DNA of 64,000 nt from Metaphire vulgaris (lineage: Eukaryota > Annelida > Clitellata > Crassiclitellata > Megascolecidae): positions 11,924,245 to 11,988,244 of the forward strand of contig CM030852.1 of the NCBI GenBank assembly GCA_018105865.1. Direction: 5' to 3'. The notes under the pieces were generated by a model. It worked only from the letters and a program-made list of their open reading frames with translations, did no database searches and was not told the origin of the DNA. This document shows positions 41,788 through 52,779 of the stretch, piece after piece. Position 1 is the first letter of the stretch; every line of letters begins with the position of its first letter. A program made the translations under genes and the position numbers.

Positions 41788-42279
41788 GAACAAGTGTTTC
41801 CAGCAGCTGATCAGTCATGCACACACGGTGAGGTCTAATTATGAGACCACTTTGCGAAAACACTCGTTCACCTGGAGCCGACGTCGCTGGGCAACAAAGA
41901 ATTCTGCTAAAGAATCAACTCTTCAACTGGTATTATAAAGGAAACAATGACTAAACATTTTAGTTAGAGTAACTCAAAGCAAGTATGTAGCCTAAATATA
42001 AATCCACATACTACTCTTACCTTGGAACATAATTATCAGTACAATTGAAAACGGTATACAAGTAATTTGGTCCTTATAAGGACTTTTCAAGGACTAAGTT
42101 ACAAGGACCAGGACAAGAACCGATCTGCAAGGACGAGAATAAGGACGAGGACCGAACCCCCAAGGACGAGGATAAGGACGAGGACTGACTCCCCAAGGAC
42201 GAGGACAAGGACAAGGACTTCAAATTGGTCCTTAAGGAGTCCTTAAGGACAAGGACCAGGACAAGGATTAACATAACTG
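41336..42279. mobile_element. hAT-like element, 944 bp, at the 3' end of gene C
   Basis: The ends CAGTGATGTTAAC and GGATTAACATAACTG are inverted copies, flanked by the exact 8-bp duplication AAAACCAG (41328-41335 and 42280-42287). Segment B shows the empty site with one AAAACCAG. Both subterminal regions are minisatellites of AAGGACGAGGATAAGGAC type. Inside, 41690-41790 looks like a LINE 3' end with an AAT run. Confidence 0.95.
41735..41785. repeat. AAT microsatellite inside the hAT
   Basis: AAT run preceded by GGCACCTAGCTATGTTA, the same LINE 3' sequence as at 50010, so probably a LINE tail nested in the hAT. Confidence 0.85.
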
Positions 42280-44339
42280 AAAACCAGGTCAGACTCGAAA
42301 CTGATACGTGAGGCAGCATAAAGAAAAGAGGCTGAAAACTTTAGAAATTGTATCTCAGAGAACAAAGGATCGAGCGTTAAATCTTCCATTAGTCTAAGCT
42401 CCAGAGGATTGTCGATGTGAACGCCAAGTCTTCGTTGACATCGATATTTGATGTAATCCAGAAACTCTTCGGTACACAATCTTAAAACAACGTTGCGTTC
42501 GTCTCCATGAACACGGAACTCTGTTCCAAAGCGATGTCCTTGTGATATCTTTCGAAACAGAGATACAAATCCCAAAACCGTTTGAACGTGTTCGTCAAAT
42601 ATAGGAGACCATTCAGTAGTGATTATGAAGGGAAATGCCAAGAAATCCGCGATAGGTGCTTTCAATAGCGTCTCATTGAAACATCTACAATTCATCACCT
42701 CGACACACTGGTTCAGTGCGGCTTTGTAATCCATTAGGGTGGTGAATAGAAAGTTGGCTCTATAGGCAGCCGAAACGAAGAAGAAAGGCGCCGGAAAATA
42801 GTCATCGAAGTCTTTTGCAAACCTTGCTAAGATTATCTGAATTATGATAGATTGGCTGTCGCTTTGGACGTCTGATTTCATAACATTTTCAATACTCGAA
42901 CATAATGTAGGCTTCGAATTTTCTCCTCCCATCATATTTTCAACTAACGAAAACATCGTATTAGAGGACGAGACGGTTATATCCGTATTTCTAGAGAAAT
43001 TATGTACCATCGCATTTTCTAGGTAGCCTAAGGCGGCGATAGCAAGCTTCGATTCATCAATTTTCAATAGACATTTATCTCGTTTAATCACCATTTCCCG
43101 ATGTGAAACTATTCCTAAGTATAGATCTTTTATATTGGATGACAATTCTTCTGAACTGGTCAGATAATTCAAGACGCGTGTTTTCATCTTAGGATCAAGA
43201 GGATTAATTACATTTTTAAAAATGAATATATGCATTAACATAGTAAAGATGACTTTAGATGAAAGCGAAATCGAGACTTGATCTCCTGCTTTTGTCTTTG
43301 GTATTTTCCTTAACAGCGAATGAACGCAATTTTCTCCTTGGTGAAGAAGAAATTCGATTTCTTTACTAAAATCAATGCCATCGCTCAAATAATCGATCAT
43401 GTTATTAGAAGGAATGAAATAGTTGGGACATCGTCGATCGATTAGCCATTCAACCATTGTAGCGATCAATTCGAAAACAGAAGTCTCTAGATTCATTTCT
43501 TCCCAGAATTCACGAGGTTTTTCTTCACACGTCCAAAGCATCAACGTCTTGAAGAAGTAAGTACAAAGAACGGTTGAATCTTCTCCGCCACAACTCTTCA
43601 CTACTTCGCTTTTGGCCAATCTGAGAAGATGATAAATCAGCTTTTGAACGTCTGTCCAACTGTGAATCAAAATGAGTTCCGCCTGTGAAAATGAAAATCT
43701 CCATTGTGTAGCGTCGTTCGGATTGCTCTGATGAGGTTTTGCAACGAAATGACAACCGCCGTTAACGACTTTATCGATATCACTCTTCGATGGCCAACTG
43801 TTTTCTCGTTTCCTTGTGACCCATTCAGCGGCCTCTAGCGGCCAACAAGGACAGTGAATGGCCTCAACCAAGTCTATCTTTAGCTGTGCCATATTTTTCC
43901 AAGAAGCTTCATATTGTGAAAGATTCTCGAAAAGTTGTGTTGCCTCTTTATCCACTAGAAAATTCCAAATTTTCGTTACTGCTGGACCGCGTATTTTTAT
44001 CTCATAAGTATCATCGTCTGACTTTTTTTCTCGGTCTAGCAGTGATCTTCGAAAAAACTGCCTTCCATTTTTGTTGTCGTACGTAAGGTTTGCAAATCCC
44101 GCGTGAACATTGTTTGTGCATATCGTAAGAACTCTGGGTTTACGTCTAGAACAAGACGGGACTTTTTCTCCGGGCGGAATGGCAAAAAGATCGGTTGGCG
44201 AGACAAGAATGTCAATATCGGTAAGATGTGAAATTATTAAACGAAGCGGTTGTTCAAAAAAACTTCCTGTTGGAAAATACCAGGTTAGGTCTTTTCTTTC
44301 TAATAACCAGCCCTGGAATCTTTTGCAGCCTTCATCCAT
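42243..44339 (-). CDS. Mab-21/cGAS-like nucleotidyltransferase-fold protein, gene C (698 aa, altered C-terminus)
   Basis: Transposed duplicate of B with an intact frame. Core residues are kept: FPTGSFFEQ (G25, S26), TDIDILVSPTD (D41, D43), KIDLVEAIHC (D156), TQWRFSFSQAEL and CPNYFIPSNN. The frame passes the original 3' end into the hAT element: the last residues SYVNPCPGPCP come from the transposon terminal repeat and replace the SRNRND of gene B. The function is as for B if expressed. Its own 5' flank is only about 70 bases of shared sequence before LINE sequence begins, so its promoter may differ from that of B. Confidence 0.9.
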   Translation of the reverse strand: MDEGCKRFQGWLLERKDLTWYFPTGSFFEQPLRLIISHLTDIDILVSPTDLFAIPPGEKVPSCSRRKPRVLTICTNNVHAGFANLTYDNKNGRQFFRRSLLDREKKSDDDTYEIKIRGPAVTKIWNFLVDKEATQLFENLSQYEASWKNMAQLKIDLVEAIHCPCWPLEAAEWVTRKRENSWPSKSDIDKVVNGGCHFVAKPHQSNPNDATQWRFSFSQAELILIHSWTDVQKLIYHLLRLAKSEVVKSCGGEDSTVLCTYFFKTLMLWTCEEKPREFWEEMNLETSVFELIATMVEWLIDRRCPNYFIPSNNMIDYLSDGIDFSKEIEFLLHQGENCVHSLLRKIPKTKAGDQVSISLSSKVIFTMLMHIFIFKNVINPLDPKMKTRVLNYLTSSEELSSNIKDLYLGIVSHREMVIKRDKCLLKIDESKLAIAALGYLENAMVHNFSRNTDITVSSSNTMFSLVENMMGGENSKPTLCSSIENVMKSDVQSDSQSIIIQIILARFAKDFDDYFPAPFFFVSAAYRANFLFTTLMDYKAALNQCVEVMNCRCFNETLLKAPIADFLAFPFIITTEWSPIFDEHVQTVLGFVSLFRKISQGHRFGTEFRVHGDERNVVLRLCTEEFLDYIKYRCQRRLGVHIDNPLELRLMEDLTLDPLFSEIQFLKFSASFLYAASRISFESDLVFSYVNPCPGPCP

Positions 44340-44408
44340 CTAAAATTTTGTTTATTTCGATGCAGATTTATCAATACAAAATTTAAAGTTGTGTTTGACA
44401 AATCTCAC

Positions 44409-44850
44409 TCATTCGGCCAACAGCCACGTCAGTGACGTCACTAAAATTCTCAGATCGGTCGATTTCATACACTGCGCCTCGTCTCTGGAATGATCTTCCG
44501 TCAGAGTTCCGAAAGATCAACTACTCTGGTTCTCTTCAGTCAATAAATCAGTCACCATTGGCCATCTCTCCACAAACTTTCCGAAAACACGACTCAAAAC
44601 TATTCTCTTCGAGAAATCCTATGGCGAAAGCTTTACTACAGGCCTGCATTCTAACCGCCCCAAATCTTGTTATCATCCTCCATAAAAATACTTTGCTGCG
44701 ACTGCCTACCTGGATCTACAACCTCGACCACCACGGACTACGGATTACAAACTATGGATTTACCTAGATTGAGCGCTCGATAATAAGCTGGTGCACTGCG
44801 CCAAGTTTTCGGGCAGCGCTATGGAAATTTTGTGTTTATTTACTTACTAT
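44409..44850 (+). mobile_element. LINE 3' part, downstream half of the split element
   Basis: Reads LKFSDRSISYTAPRLWNDLP, SEFRKINYS, then LAISPQTFRKHDSKLF, the final segment of an L2/CR1-like RT, with a small internal insertion. It ends with GCGCTCGATAATAAGC and a GCAGCGCTATGGAAATT-type 3' end. Confidence 0.82.
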
Positions 44851-45139
44851 AATGATGGTGAATTACTTTAAAAATGTAATTTACATATTGCTTATCAACG
44901 AATCTTTGAATCATGGCTGTTGACAGCTTGGACGAACAAAAAAGAAGAGATTGCAAAATATGAATTTAAAGACAATATTTTTAAATGATGAGGACGACTT
45001 TTTATTCACCAGGCTTCGCCAAAGCGAATTGATATTTTGCACAATTCGCCATTAACAGCTCACCATATTGTATGTCTGTCTTTGCTAACGGGGTAAAGCT
45101 TTCAAAACGTTAGAAGTCTTAGCCTTATATAAGCTTATA

Positions 45140-46200
45140 CAAAACGCGGGCGTTTAATTACTATCGTTCAATGCAATCCTATGTACAATTGTGAAGGCAG
45201 GTTAAATGTAATTTCGTATCTAATCGTATTATACCATTCTTTACTTATCTGCACTCATGCGTCGCCATTTTGATTTGAAGAGTAATCTGAATCAGAACCA
45301 ATATGGCGGCGACGTAAAGAAAAAAATCGGAAAAGTCTTGAAAATGTCTATCGGGTGAAAAAAGGGTTAAATTTTAATTGCATCACTTTTGGATGCTCAA
45401 TGTGAACATCTTCAAAGCCCTGGAAATTGACTTTATGAAGGAATGAATGAATATCCATTGATAATGCAGTGCACACTGCACAGTGCGCTCGGTAGATGGA
45501 TAGAAATTCTCGTAAGCCTGAAGTAATGTATCGAAAGTTCAAATAACCTACTGGCTTCTGGTGAAGACCTCTTCTGAGCTATGAGAAACAACACTGATGT
45601 TACTTATTACTGTACGATCATCCATTTCATCATTAAAAATTCGATTTAATTACATGTGATTGAAGTTGTTTGTGACCCAGTCATCTTGCCATATAAATTA
45701 CGTCCATTGTGCATGCAGAAATAACGCGACTTCAATTTACCATTATGCTAGAAAATCTAAGTTTATACTGTAAACATCTCGACAAATTTGCCGGCAATCA
45801 AAATTGTATCGGATAATCCTGCCACGCAATTACAAAGTTCAGTTAGAGAATTGCATAAGGTTAACAGTGTTCTTACCGTAGCACATCGCCGCCGAATCGC
45901 TTGCCGTTTCCACGTCACAAGACACGTCCTTTATTAATAAGCCTATTAGTAATACATCTCTACTTTCCCTGTATGGGTAGAGCCAGTGCACTATACTCTC
46001 CATACGTGCATGATTCGCAAGAATGGCTAACTAGAACATGGTTGCCCTCTGAAAGGTATATTTCGTATGGCTGCACAATAGTGTCGTTGCGAAATATTTT
46101 TCTATCAATAGATTTCAACAAAAAGCTACATTTTTGAATTGCACCTCTGCAAACTGACGGTGAATTGATAAGCTTAACGAACCTGAAAGGCTAAACTAAT
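45140..46200 (-). pseudogene. Mab-21-like unit with gene body deleted (relic G1)
   Basis: 45150-45425 matches the 3' flank and last part of A/D/E (minus-strand frame FEDVHIEHPKVMQLKFNPFF). At about 45420 it jumps to sequence that in A/D/E lies upstream of the start codon (CAAATAACCTACTGGCTTCTGG at 45541 onward). About 2 kb of gene body is missing. Confidence 0.8.
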
Positions 46201-46204
46201 ACTA

Positions 46205-46669
46205 ATACCTTGAGTGCATACTCTGTAGGTGGATAGAAATTCTTGTAAGCATGCAGTAATGTATCGAAAGTTCAAATAACCTACTGGCTTCTGGTAAAAA
46301 CCTCTCTGAGCTATGAGAAACAACACTGATGTTACTTATTATATCATCTATTTCATCATTTGATATTCGATTTAATTACATGTGATTGAAGTTACCTGTA
46401 CTTGTGAGTTGTGACCCAGTCATCTTGCCATATAAATCACGTCCCTCGTGCTTGCAGAAATAACACGACATCGCTTTACGAATATTCTAGAAATTAAATA
46501 CTGTAGAGTTGTAAACATCTCGGCATATTTGTCGGAAATCAAAATTGTGTCGAATAACCTTTTCACACAATTACAAAGGTCAGTTAGAGAATTGCAAAAG
46601 GTTAATGTTGTTCTTATCGTAGCGCATCGCCGAAGAATCCCTTCCCCGTTTCCGTCGCATCGTTACAAG
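46205..46669. repeat. Second 5'-flank relic (G2), first part
   Basis: Another copy of the unit's 5' flank (GTAATGTATCGAAAGTTCAA onward, and CATCTCGGCATATTTGTCGG). It continues after two inserted elements at 46901-47035 and 47799-47860, then 48588-48960. Confidence 0.75.
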
Positions 46670-46900
46670 CAGAGGCGTAGCGGCCATATGGACAACCTGG
46701 CCAAATGCCAAGGGTCCCCGACCTGCAAAGGGCCCCCGACCCGAGCCAAATTTTTGTTCGCAAAGTTGTAAAGTTGTCAGATCGAAAGACCGACAAGCAA
46801 AAAGAATCGTCAATATTTTCGCAAACTTGTCAGATCGTCTCTGGAAAGGGCCCCCTGTCCGTTTTTCGCCAAGGGCCCCGAGCATATTGCTACGCAATTG
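46670..46900. mobile_element. hAT-like MITE, 231 bp
   Basis: The ends CAGAGGCGTAGC and GCTACGCAATTG are imperfect inverted copies, flanked by the exact 8-bp duplication GTTACAAG (46662-46669 and 46901-46908). Related unit copies show the uninterrupted site. The interior has GGGCCCC blocks. Confidence 0.9.
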
Positions 46901-47035
46901 GTTACAAGACACGTTCTTTGTTCAAAATACATCTCAGTTTACCCAATACGGGTAGATTCAGTGCATTGTACTATCCATACTCGCATGATTCACAGGAAAA
47001 GCTAACTAGACCCTGGTTGTACACTGGAACGTATA

Positions 47036-47798
47036 CAGGGTGTCTATTAAAAACCCCCCAGCAGGAAAACTATGATTTCTTAAAAGTTCCTAAATATATT
47101 TGTATCAAAATTGCCACGCTTGTGCAGCACATATTTACCCACCTTTCTGCCTATTTTCATTTCATTTGCATGTAAGGTAGTCATTTTGTGACATATCAAA
47201 GTCAAAATTTGATTTTTACGAATCAACAGACAAAATTTTATTGATTGTCTAGAAATTTCAACTTAAACCACAATTGTTCAAGATGGTTATCGGACATAAT
47301 TGCAAACGCTAACCCTAGCCCTAACCTTAGTTGCAAAAATTGTTCGGTATCCAAAGCCAAGCTCCCGCAATGTCTGAATTCGCATCTTATCTTCATTCGA
47401 TATTTTACCCATTTTGAAAGTTTAATTCAAACTTTTATTGTTATGTCGAATTCTGTGAGTTTAAAAACATGTTTACAAAATTGCATTCGATTTAAACTTT
47501 ACTACTACTACTGGAACAACAATAACAACTGCTACTAATACCACCAAAATTGACATGAAGCCAAATTTATGTGAAGCTATAGATATTTAGGCCCGTCATG
47601 CTGCGACTGAGTAGTAAAAATCGAAGTTTGACTTTGATATCTCACAAAATGGCCACCTTGCATGCAAATGAGATGAAAATTGGCAAAAAGGTGGGAAAAT
47701 ATGTGCTGCACAAGTATGGCAATTTTGATATAAATATATTTAGGAACTTTTAAGAAATCAAAGTTTTCCTGCTGGGTTTTTTTTTCGTAGACACCCTG
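47036..47798. mobile_element. Mariner-like foldback element, 763 bp
   Basis: The left end CAGGGTGTCTATTAAAAACC mirrors the right end, and the arms stay complementary for about 190 bases (GATTTCTTAAAAGTTCCTAA on both). It is flanked by TA (47034-47035, 47799-47800). The interior has no transposase frame. Confidence 0.88.
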
Positions 47799-47860
47799 TA
47801 GTTCTCATGGTTGACAACACAGGAAGGAGTGCATAATAGTGCCGCTGTGAAATATTGTGC

Positions 47861-47879
47861 CGTCCAGGCACAGGCTTCT

Positions 47880-47951
<72 letters not shown>

Positions 47952-48587
47952 TGTATGTCTCACTGCATCTTCTGAATCTATAGCATAGGCGCAATGCAAC
48001 TTTATCGCTATTTGACATTCTACTATCACTTCTATTATATTGTCCTATTTAATATCGATGTTGGACACAATTACTTACCTACTGCATTTATAGCGCTATA
48101 TGAATAGGCGGACAGCCTAAGGGAGGGAGAACCGATGCGCGGTCAGGCTGATGCGCAGAGCCAATGTCTATATATAGGGGACGCAGACATATCGAGTCTC
48201 TTTACTTTCCGGTTTGGGTCCGACCTGGTTGGGGTCCGGTTGCCCCATGGGTGGGATAATGGCTCCTCGGGAGGGGGGCCGTTTGATCCGAGGGCTCCTG
48301 TATTTCCGATAGAACCCTTGTCGGTGAGTTACTGTATTGTAATGATTGCATTTGATGTTAACATGATAATAGAAGTCGGCTTGTAAAATATGATATATAG
48401 ATGAGGCATGCATGTATACTCGGCCATTGTCCTGGAGATAATAATAATAATATAAGTATGAAACTCATCTGTTGTCTATGTTAGGCTGTAGACCCGACCT
48501 GCCCCGTTTGATCGTCTCCTCTTAGCCATAGAGCTAAGCGTACTCAGCGGAAGACCCGGTAGAAAGAGACATATAAAATTACTAAGC
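47861..48587. mobile_element. Unclassified insertion of about 727 bp in the flank relic
   Basis: Interrupts the unit flank between AAATATT (about 47860) and AATATTT (about 48590), a possible short target duplication. It holds a long TA run (47884-47951) and a GC-richer piece (48130-48560). No terminal repeats or coding region were recognised. Confidence 0.45.
47884..47951. repeat. TA microsatellite
   Basis: Long pure TA run. Confidence 0.97.
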
Positions 48588-48960
48588 GTTACAATATTTG
48601 TTCTATCAATAAATTTCAACTATAAGCTGCTACATAGTCAAAGTAGCCCACTGCAAGCCGACGTTGAGTTGATACGATCAAACGAGCATGAGCGGCTAAA
48701 CTAATACTAATACCGTGAGCGTAGGCCTATATGTCCCTGTGTCTGTATATGTGTGTATACATTTGAATGTCTCTATAACGTGCTGGTTTTCACACTGTGC
48801 AGACTTGTCCATAGCAAATATTTATCTGTCTCATCCCATCTCATCCCATGGCAATGTATGCCTGTCCCATCTCATCCCACCCCACCCCATCCCATCCCAT
48901 CCCCAAAAAAAAAGCTCTAAAATTGGTCGTACAAAAATTCGTGTTTAAATCTTGGTTATA
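48588..48960. repeat. Second 5'-flank relic (G2), last part
   Basis: Continues the unit flank (CTAAACTAATACTAATACCG, then TGTCCCTGTGTCTGTATATG) and ends in CCCATCCCATCCCATCC-type low-complexity sequence as in A, D and E. Confidence 0.75.
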
Positions 48961-49097
48961 TAAGGCTTAGCAATCATAATATCGCTTTCAATGGAGTGGG
49001 TTGATGTACTTTTGATCCTGGTCTGCGAACAGACAACACCGGTCTGAATTCTATAGTATATCCATTATTGTTTGCACGACCCTACAGAAAAGTCTTA

Positions 49098-49325
49098 TTC
49101 AAATGACATACATCGCGGAATCCGCAAACCGTGCGTCAATCACTCACCTGGTCGGCTTTTGGTCTTGACCGAATTAACCAGTACAGAGGTATCTGGAAGC
49201 TTTCGATCAGCCAGGCCAGTCATGACAAACTGAAGTCGATGAAATCGCCTTCTATTTTCATGCACATTTAACGCTTGATTTATGAGAACATTTTCAGTCT
49301 TTCCAACACGTTTGTATTTGACGAT
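49098..49325 (+). pseudogene. Partial copy of the propeller-like ORF at 53614
   Basis: Nearly identical to the 3' part of the ORF at 53614-53973 and its following 80 bases (TCGGCTTTTGGTCTTGACC; stop at GTCATGACAAACTGA). The 5' two thirds are absent. Confidence 0.7.
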
Positions 49326-49791
49326 ATTCATGGGTCGGCACTCGGCCCTCTTCTATTCATTCTTTACGTATAGGAGAGTTCGGGAGATTAGCGGAATCGT
49401 TCGGTCTTTCTTCACACGTCTATGCGGATGACGGGCAGATCTATGCCTTCTGCCCTCCAGCGGAGGCTGAGTGTCTCCGGTCTCGTGTTGAGGAGTGCAT
49501 CCGAGAGATTGGAGACGACCCCTTGTGTCCCAGTTATCTATCCGAGCTGATTCGGAAACCGTTAGCGTCTGACCGTCGCCTTCAACTACGCTCAAGCAGT
49601 CGTCTGGCACTGTACATTCCACCGCCGTCGAAGGCTGTGAAATTCGGTGAGCGTTCTGTCACCCGTGGCAACCCCCTTCTTTGGAATTCGTTGCCATAGG
49701 CCTACACAGTGACATCCTCTACATCCTCTGAACGGTTCTCAGTTGCGCTGAAGACATATTTATTCAACATTTAATTTCCATTTATGTAAAG

Positions 49792-49989
49792 CATAGGCGG
49801 ATTTAGTGTTTAATATTTGGGTAGGCTAGCAAGGGGTCTGGGGGTGCCATCCATCACGCGTGCCATCCAGCACACGTGCCATCCGGCACGCGACAGACCT
49901 GGTGTTGAGGGAAAAACAATTTTGTTGTTTTGGTGGGATTAGTTGGGTAGGCTTAAGCCTACCCTAACCTTTAATAAAATCCGCCTATG
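49792..49989. mobile_element. hAT-like MITE, 198 bp
   Basis: The ends CATAGGCGGATTT and AAATCCGCCTATG are perfect inverted copies, flanked by ATGTAAAG and ATATAAAG (8 bp, one mismatch). Inside are three GTGCCATCC-type units. It splits the LINE 3' end. Confidence 0.88.
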
Positions 49990-50052
49990 ATATAAAGTGC
50001 TCTTGCTTTTGGCACCTAGCTATGTCATAGCGCTATAGAAATTGTCGAGATA

Positions 50053-50063
50053 ATAATAAAATA

Positions 50064-50096
<33 letters not shown>
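50053..50096. repeat. AAT microsatellite (LINE tail)
   Basis: AAT run ending the LINE fragment. Confidence 0.9.
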
Positions 50097-50097
<1 letters not shown>

Positions 50098-50371
50098 TCT
50101 AAAATGATGAGGGCGGTCTTTATCCATCACGGCTTCGCCACAGCGAATGGATATTTTAAACTATGTGCCATTAACTGCTCACCATATTGTATGCCAGTTT
50201 TTGTAAACTCGGCAAAGCTTTTAAAACGTTAAAAGTCTTAACATTATAATTACAAACAAAAACTCGGACGTTTAATTACTATCGTCAATGCAATCCTATG
50301 TTCAATTGTGAAGCTAAGTTAAATGTAATCTCGTATATAATCGTATTCCATCATTCCGAAATTATCCACAC

Positions 50372-52448
50372 TCAGACGTCGCTATTTCGATTTGAAATGT
50401 AATCTGAAACAAAACCAATATGGGCGGCGGCGTAAAGAAAAAAATCGGAGAAATTTTCAAAATATCGCTCGGAGAAAAATGGGTTAAATTTCAAATGCAC
50501 AATTTGTGGACGCTCCATGTAAACATCTGCAAAGCCAAGCCTTCGCTGACATCTACAACTAATGTAATTCAGAAATTTGTCAGTGCATAATCTCAAAACA
50601 ACGTTGCCTTCATCGCTATGAACGTTATCCTGCATGTCAAGGAGGCCATCTTTAAAAATCTTCCTATACAAAGAAACAAATCCGAATACGACCTGAACCT
50701 CTCTGTCAAATATGGCGCACCATTCACTCGTAATGATCAAAGGAAGCGATCGAAAAGCGTAACTTGGATCCGAAAGTAGCAGATGACTTTCTTCACCTGC
50801 CCAACAGGTGCCTTCATTGCACACCTTAATCGCAGCTTTGTAGTCCATAAGGCAAGTGAATAGGAAATTGGCTCGATAAGAAGCCGCAACCATAAACCAT
50901 GGGCTTGGTAAATAGTCGTCCATGTCTTTATAAATCTTGATAATATGAGCCGAGCAATATTTGTTAATGTACTGTTTTCTCCAGCGTTTGATACTAAAAC
51001 CAATATCGGTATCCAGAGAACAGACAAACTTTGAACTTCCTCTTGTGATCAGCTTTTCTAATAATATTGTAATCAGAGAATCAGACAATGAAACAGAGAC
51101 CTCATAATTTCCGGTGCAACCATATGTCATGGCCTTTTCGAGATAACCTGAGGCGACAACAGCATGCTTGTTTTCTAGTCTCATTAATAGACATTCCTTC
51201 TGCAAATTTCCAATCTTTAGATGTGACAATATCCCCATATGAAGATATTTTATGCTACACAAAAATTGTTCTGAATCTGTAATATATTTAAAAACCTTGT
51301 CGGTCGTCTTCCGATCTAGTGGATTAATAACATTGCCATAAATGAAAGCTAGCTGCAGATAAAATAACACCTTATTAGGAAGTGAAATCGAAACTTGACC
51401 AATTTGACAGGTCTTTGGCATTTTATTCAGAAGCGACCGAACGCAATTGTCTCCTTGGTGAAGAAGAAATTCGATTTCTTTACTTAGATCAATGTCATCA
51501 CTCAGATAATCGATCATGTTATTAGAAGGTATGAAATAGTTGGGACATCGCCGATCGATTAGCCATTCAACCATTGTAGCGATCAACTCGACAACAGAAG
51601 TTTCTAGATTCACTACTTCCCAGAATTCACGAGGTTTTTCTTCACACGCCCAAAGCATCAACGTTTTGAAGAAGTAGGTGCATAGAACGGTTGAATCTTC
51701 TCCACCACAACCTTTTACTACCTCGCTTTTGACCAATCTGAGAAGATGATAAATCTGCATTTGAACATCTGTCCAGCTGTAAATCAATATGAGTTCCGCC
51801 TGTGAAAATGAAAATCTCCATTGTGTTGCGTCGTTCGGATTGCTCTGATGAGGTTTTGCAACAAAATGACAACCGCCGTTAACGACTTTATCGATATCAC
51901 GCTTCGATGGCCAACTGTTTTCTCGTTTCCTTGTGACCCATTCAGCCGCCTCTGGCGGCCAATAAGGACAGTGAATAGCTTCAACCATGTCTGTTTTAAA
52001 TTGTGTTATATGGTTCCAAGAAGAATCATATTGCGAGAGGTTCTCGACAAAATGACTTGCCTTTTTATGCAAGCGCAATATTCATGATCTTCATGACACA
52101 AGGACCTTTGACTTTTTTCTCCCAAACAAAGCTCTTATAGTCTCGGCCTACATATGGCCTTTGAAAGAACTGGTTGTCATTATTATCGATGACAAGTTTT
52201 GCAAATCCCGCATGGACATCATTTGTGCATATCGTAAGAACTCTGGGTTTACGTCTAAAATAAGACGGGACTATTTCTTCTGGTGGAATGGCAATGAGAT
52301 CGTCAGGTGAAACAAGAAAGTCAATATCAGTAAGATCTGAAAGCATCAAGTAGAACGGTCGTTCAAAGCTACTTCCTGTCGGCAAATACGATTGTTGATC
52401 TCTTTTTGATAAGAGCCAACAGAGAAATCTTTTCTTTCCTCGATCCAT
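50372..52448 (-). pseudogene. Mab-21/cGAS-like gene, copy D (single frameshift)
   Basis: Two frames, 52448-52065 (127 codons) and 52078-50372 (568 codons), together cover the whole family length. The break is one extra base near 52072 compared with copy E; downstream the frame is clean to the stop (ISNRNSDV). Motifs: LPTGSSFERPF, TDIDFLVSPDD, DMVEAIHCPYWPPEAAEW, TQWRFSFSQAEL, CPNYFIPSNN, and AASYRANFLFTCLMDYKAAI. It is either a recently inactivated gene or an assembly indel. Its flanks match A and E. Confidence 0.88.
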
Positions 52449-52779
52449 TTAACATAACCGATTGCACAGCGCCAAGTAGGCCGAATATGATTCTTGTAAG
52501 GAATTATTATTGTTATTTACATGAAGATCTCGGCAAATTCGATTGTCAAATTTTCTCATAGAACTGAGGACGGCTAGTATAAAAATCCACTAGTATCAGG
52601 CAATTTTCAAGTACTATTGTCCTTTGACAATGCTGTGCACAAGAACTCTGTTGATGGGTTTAGAAATTCCTGTAAGCCCACAGGCATGTATCGATAAGTT
52701 CAAATAACCTACTGGCTTCTGGTGATGACCTCTTCTGAGCTATGGGATAAAACACTGATGTTACTTATTATATCATCTA

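Larger units (their letters stand above)
41062..44408. repeat. Duplicated segment carrying gene C, inserted in a LINE
   Basis: Matches 31511-33904 over its whole length apart from the hAT insertion. The left border follows LINE sequence (CTGACCTACAACGCC), and the right border (TGACAAATCTCAC) is followed by the next part of a LINE. Confidence 0.85.
49330..50096 (+). mobile_element. LINE fragment, RT catalytic box joined to C-terminus
   Basis: Shifting frames read GSALGPLLFILYV, SSHVYADDGQIYAF, then jump to CPSYLSELIRKPLASDRRLQ, RSSSRLALYIPPPS and GNPLLWNSLP stop. The YADD box and the C-terminal tail are fused by an internal deletion. The 3' end carries an AAT run (50053-50096) and is interrupted by a MITE. 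Confidence 0.82.
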
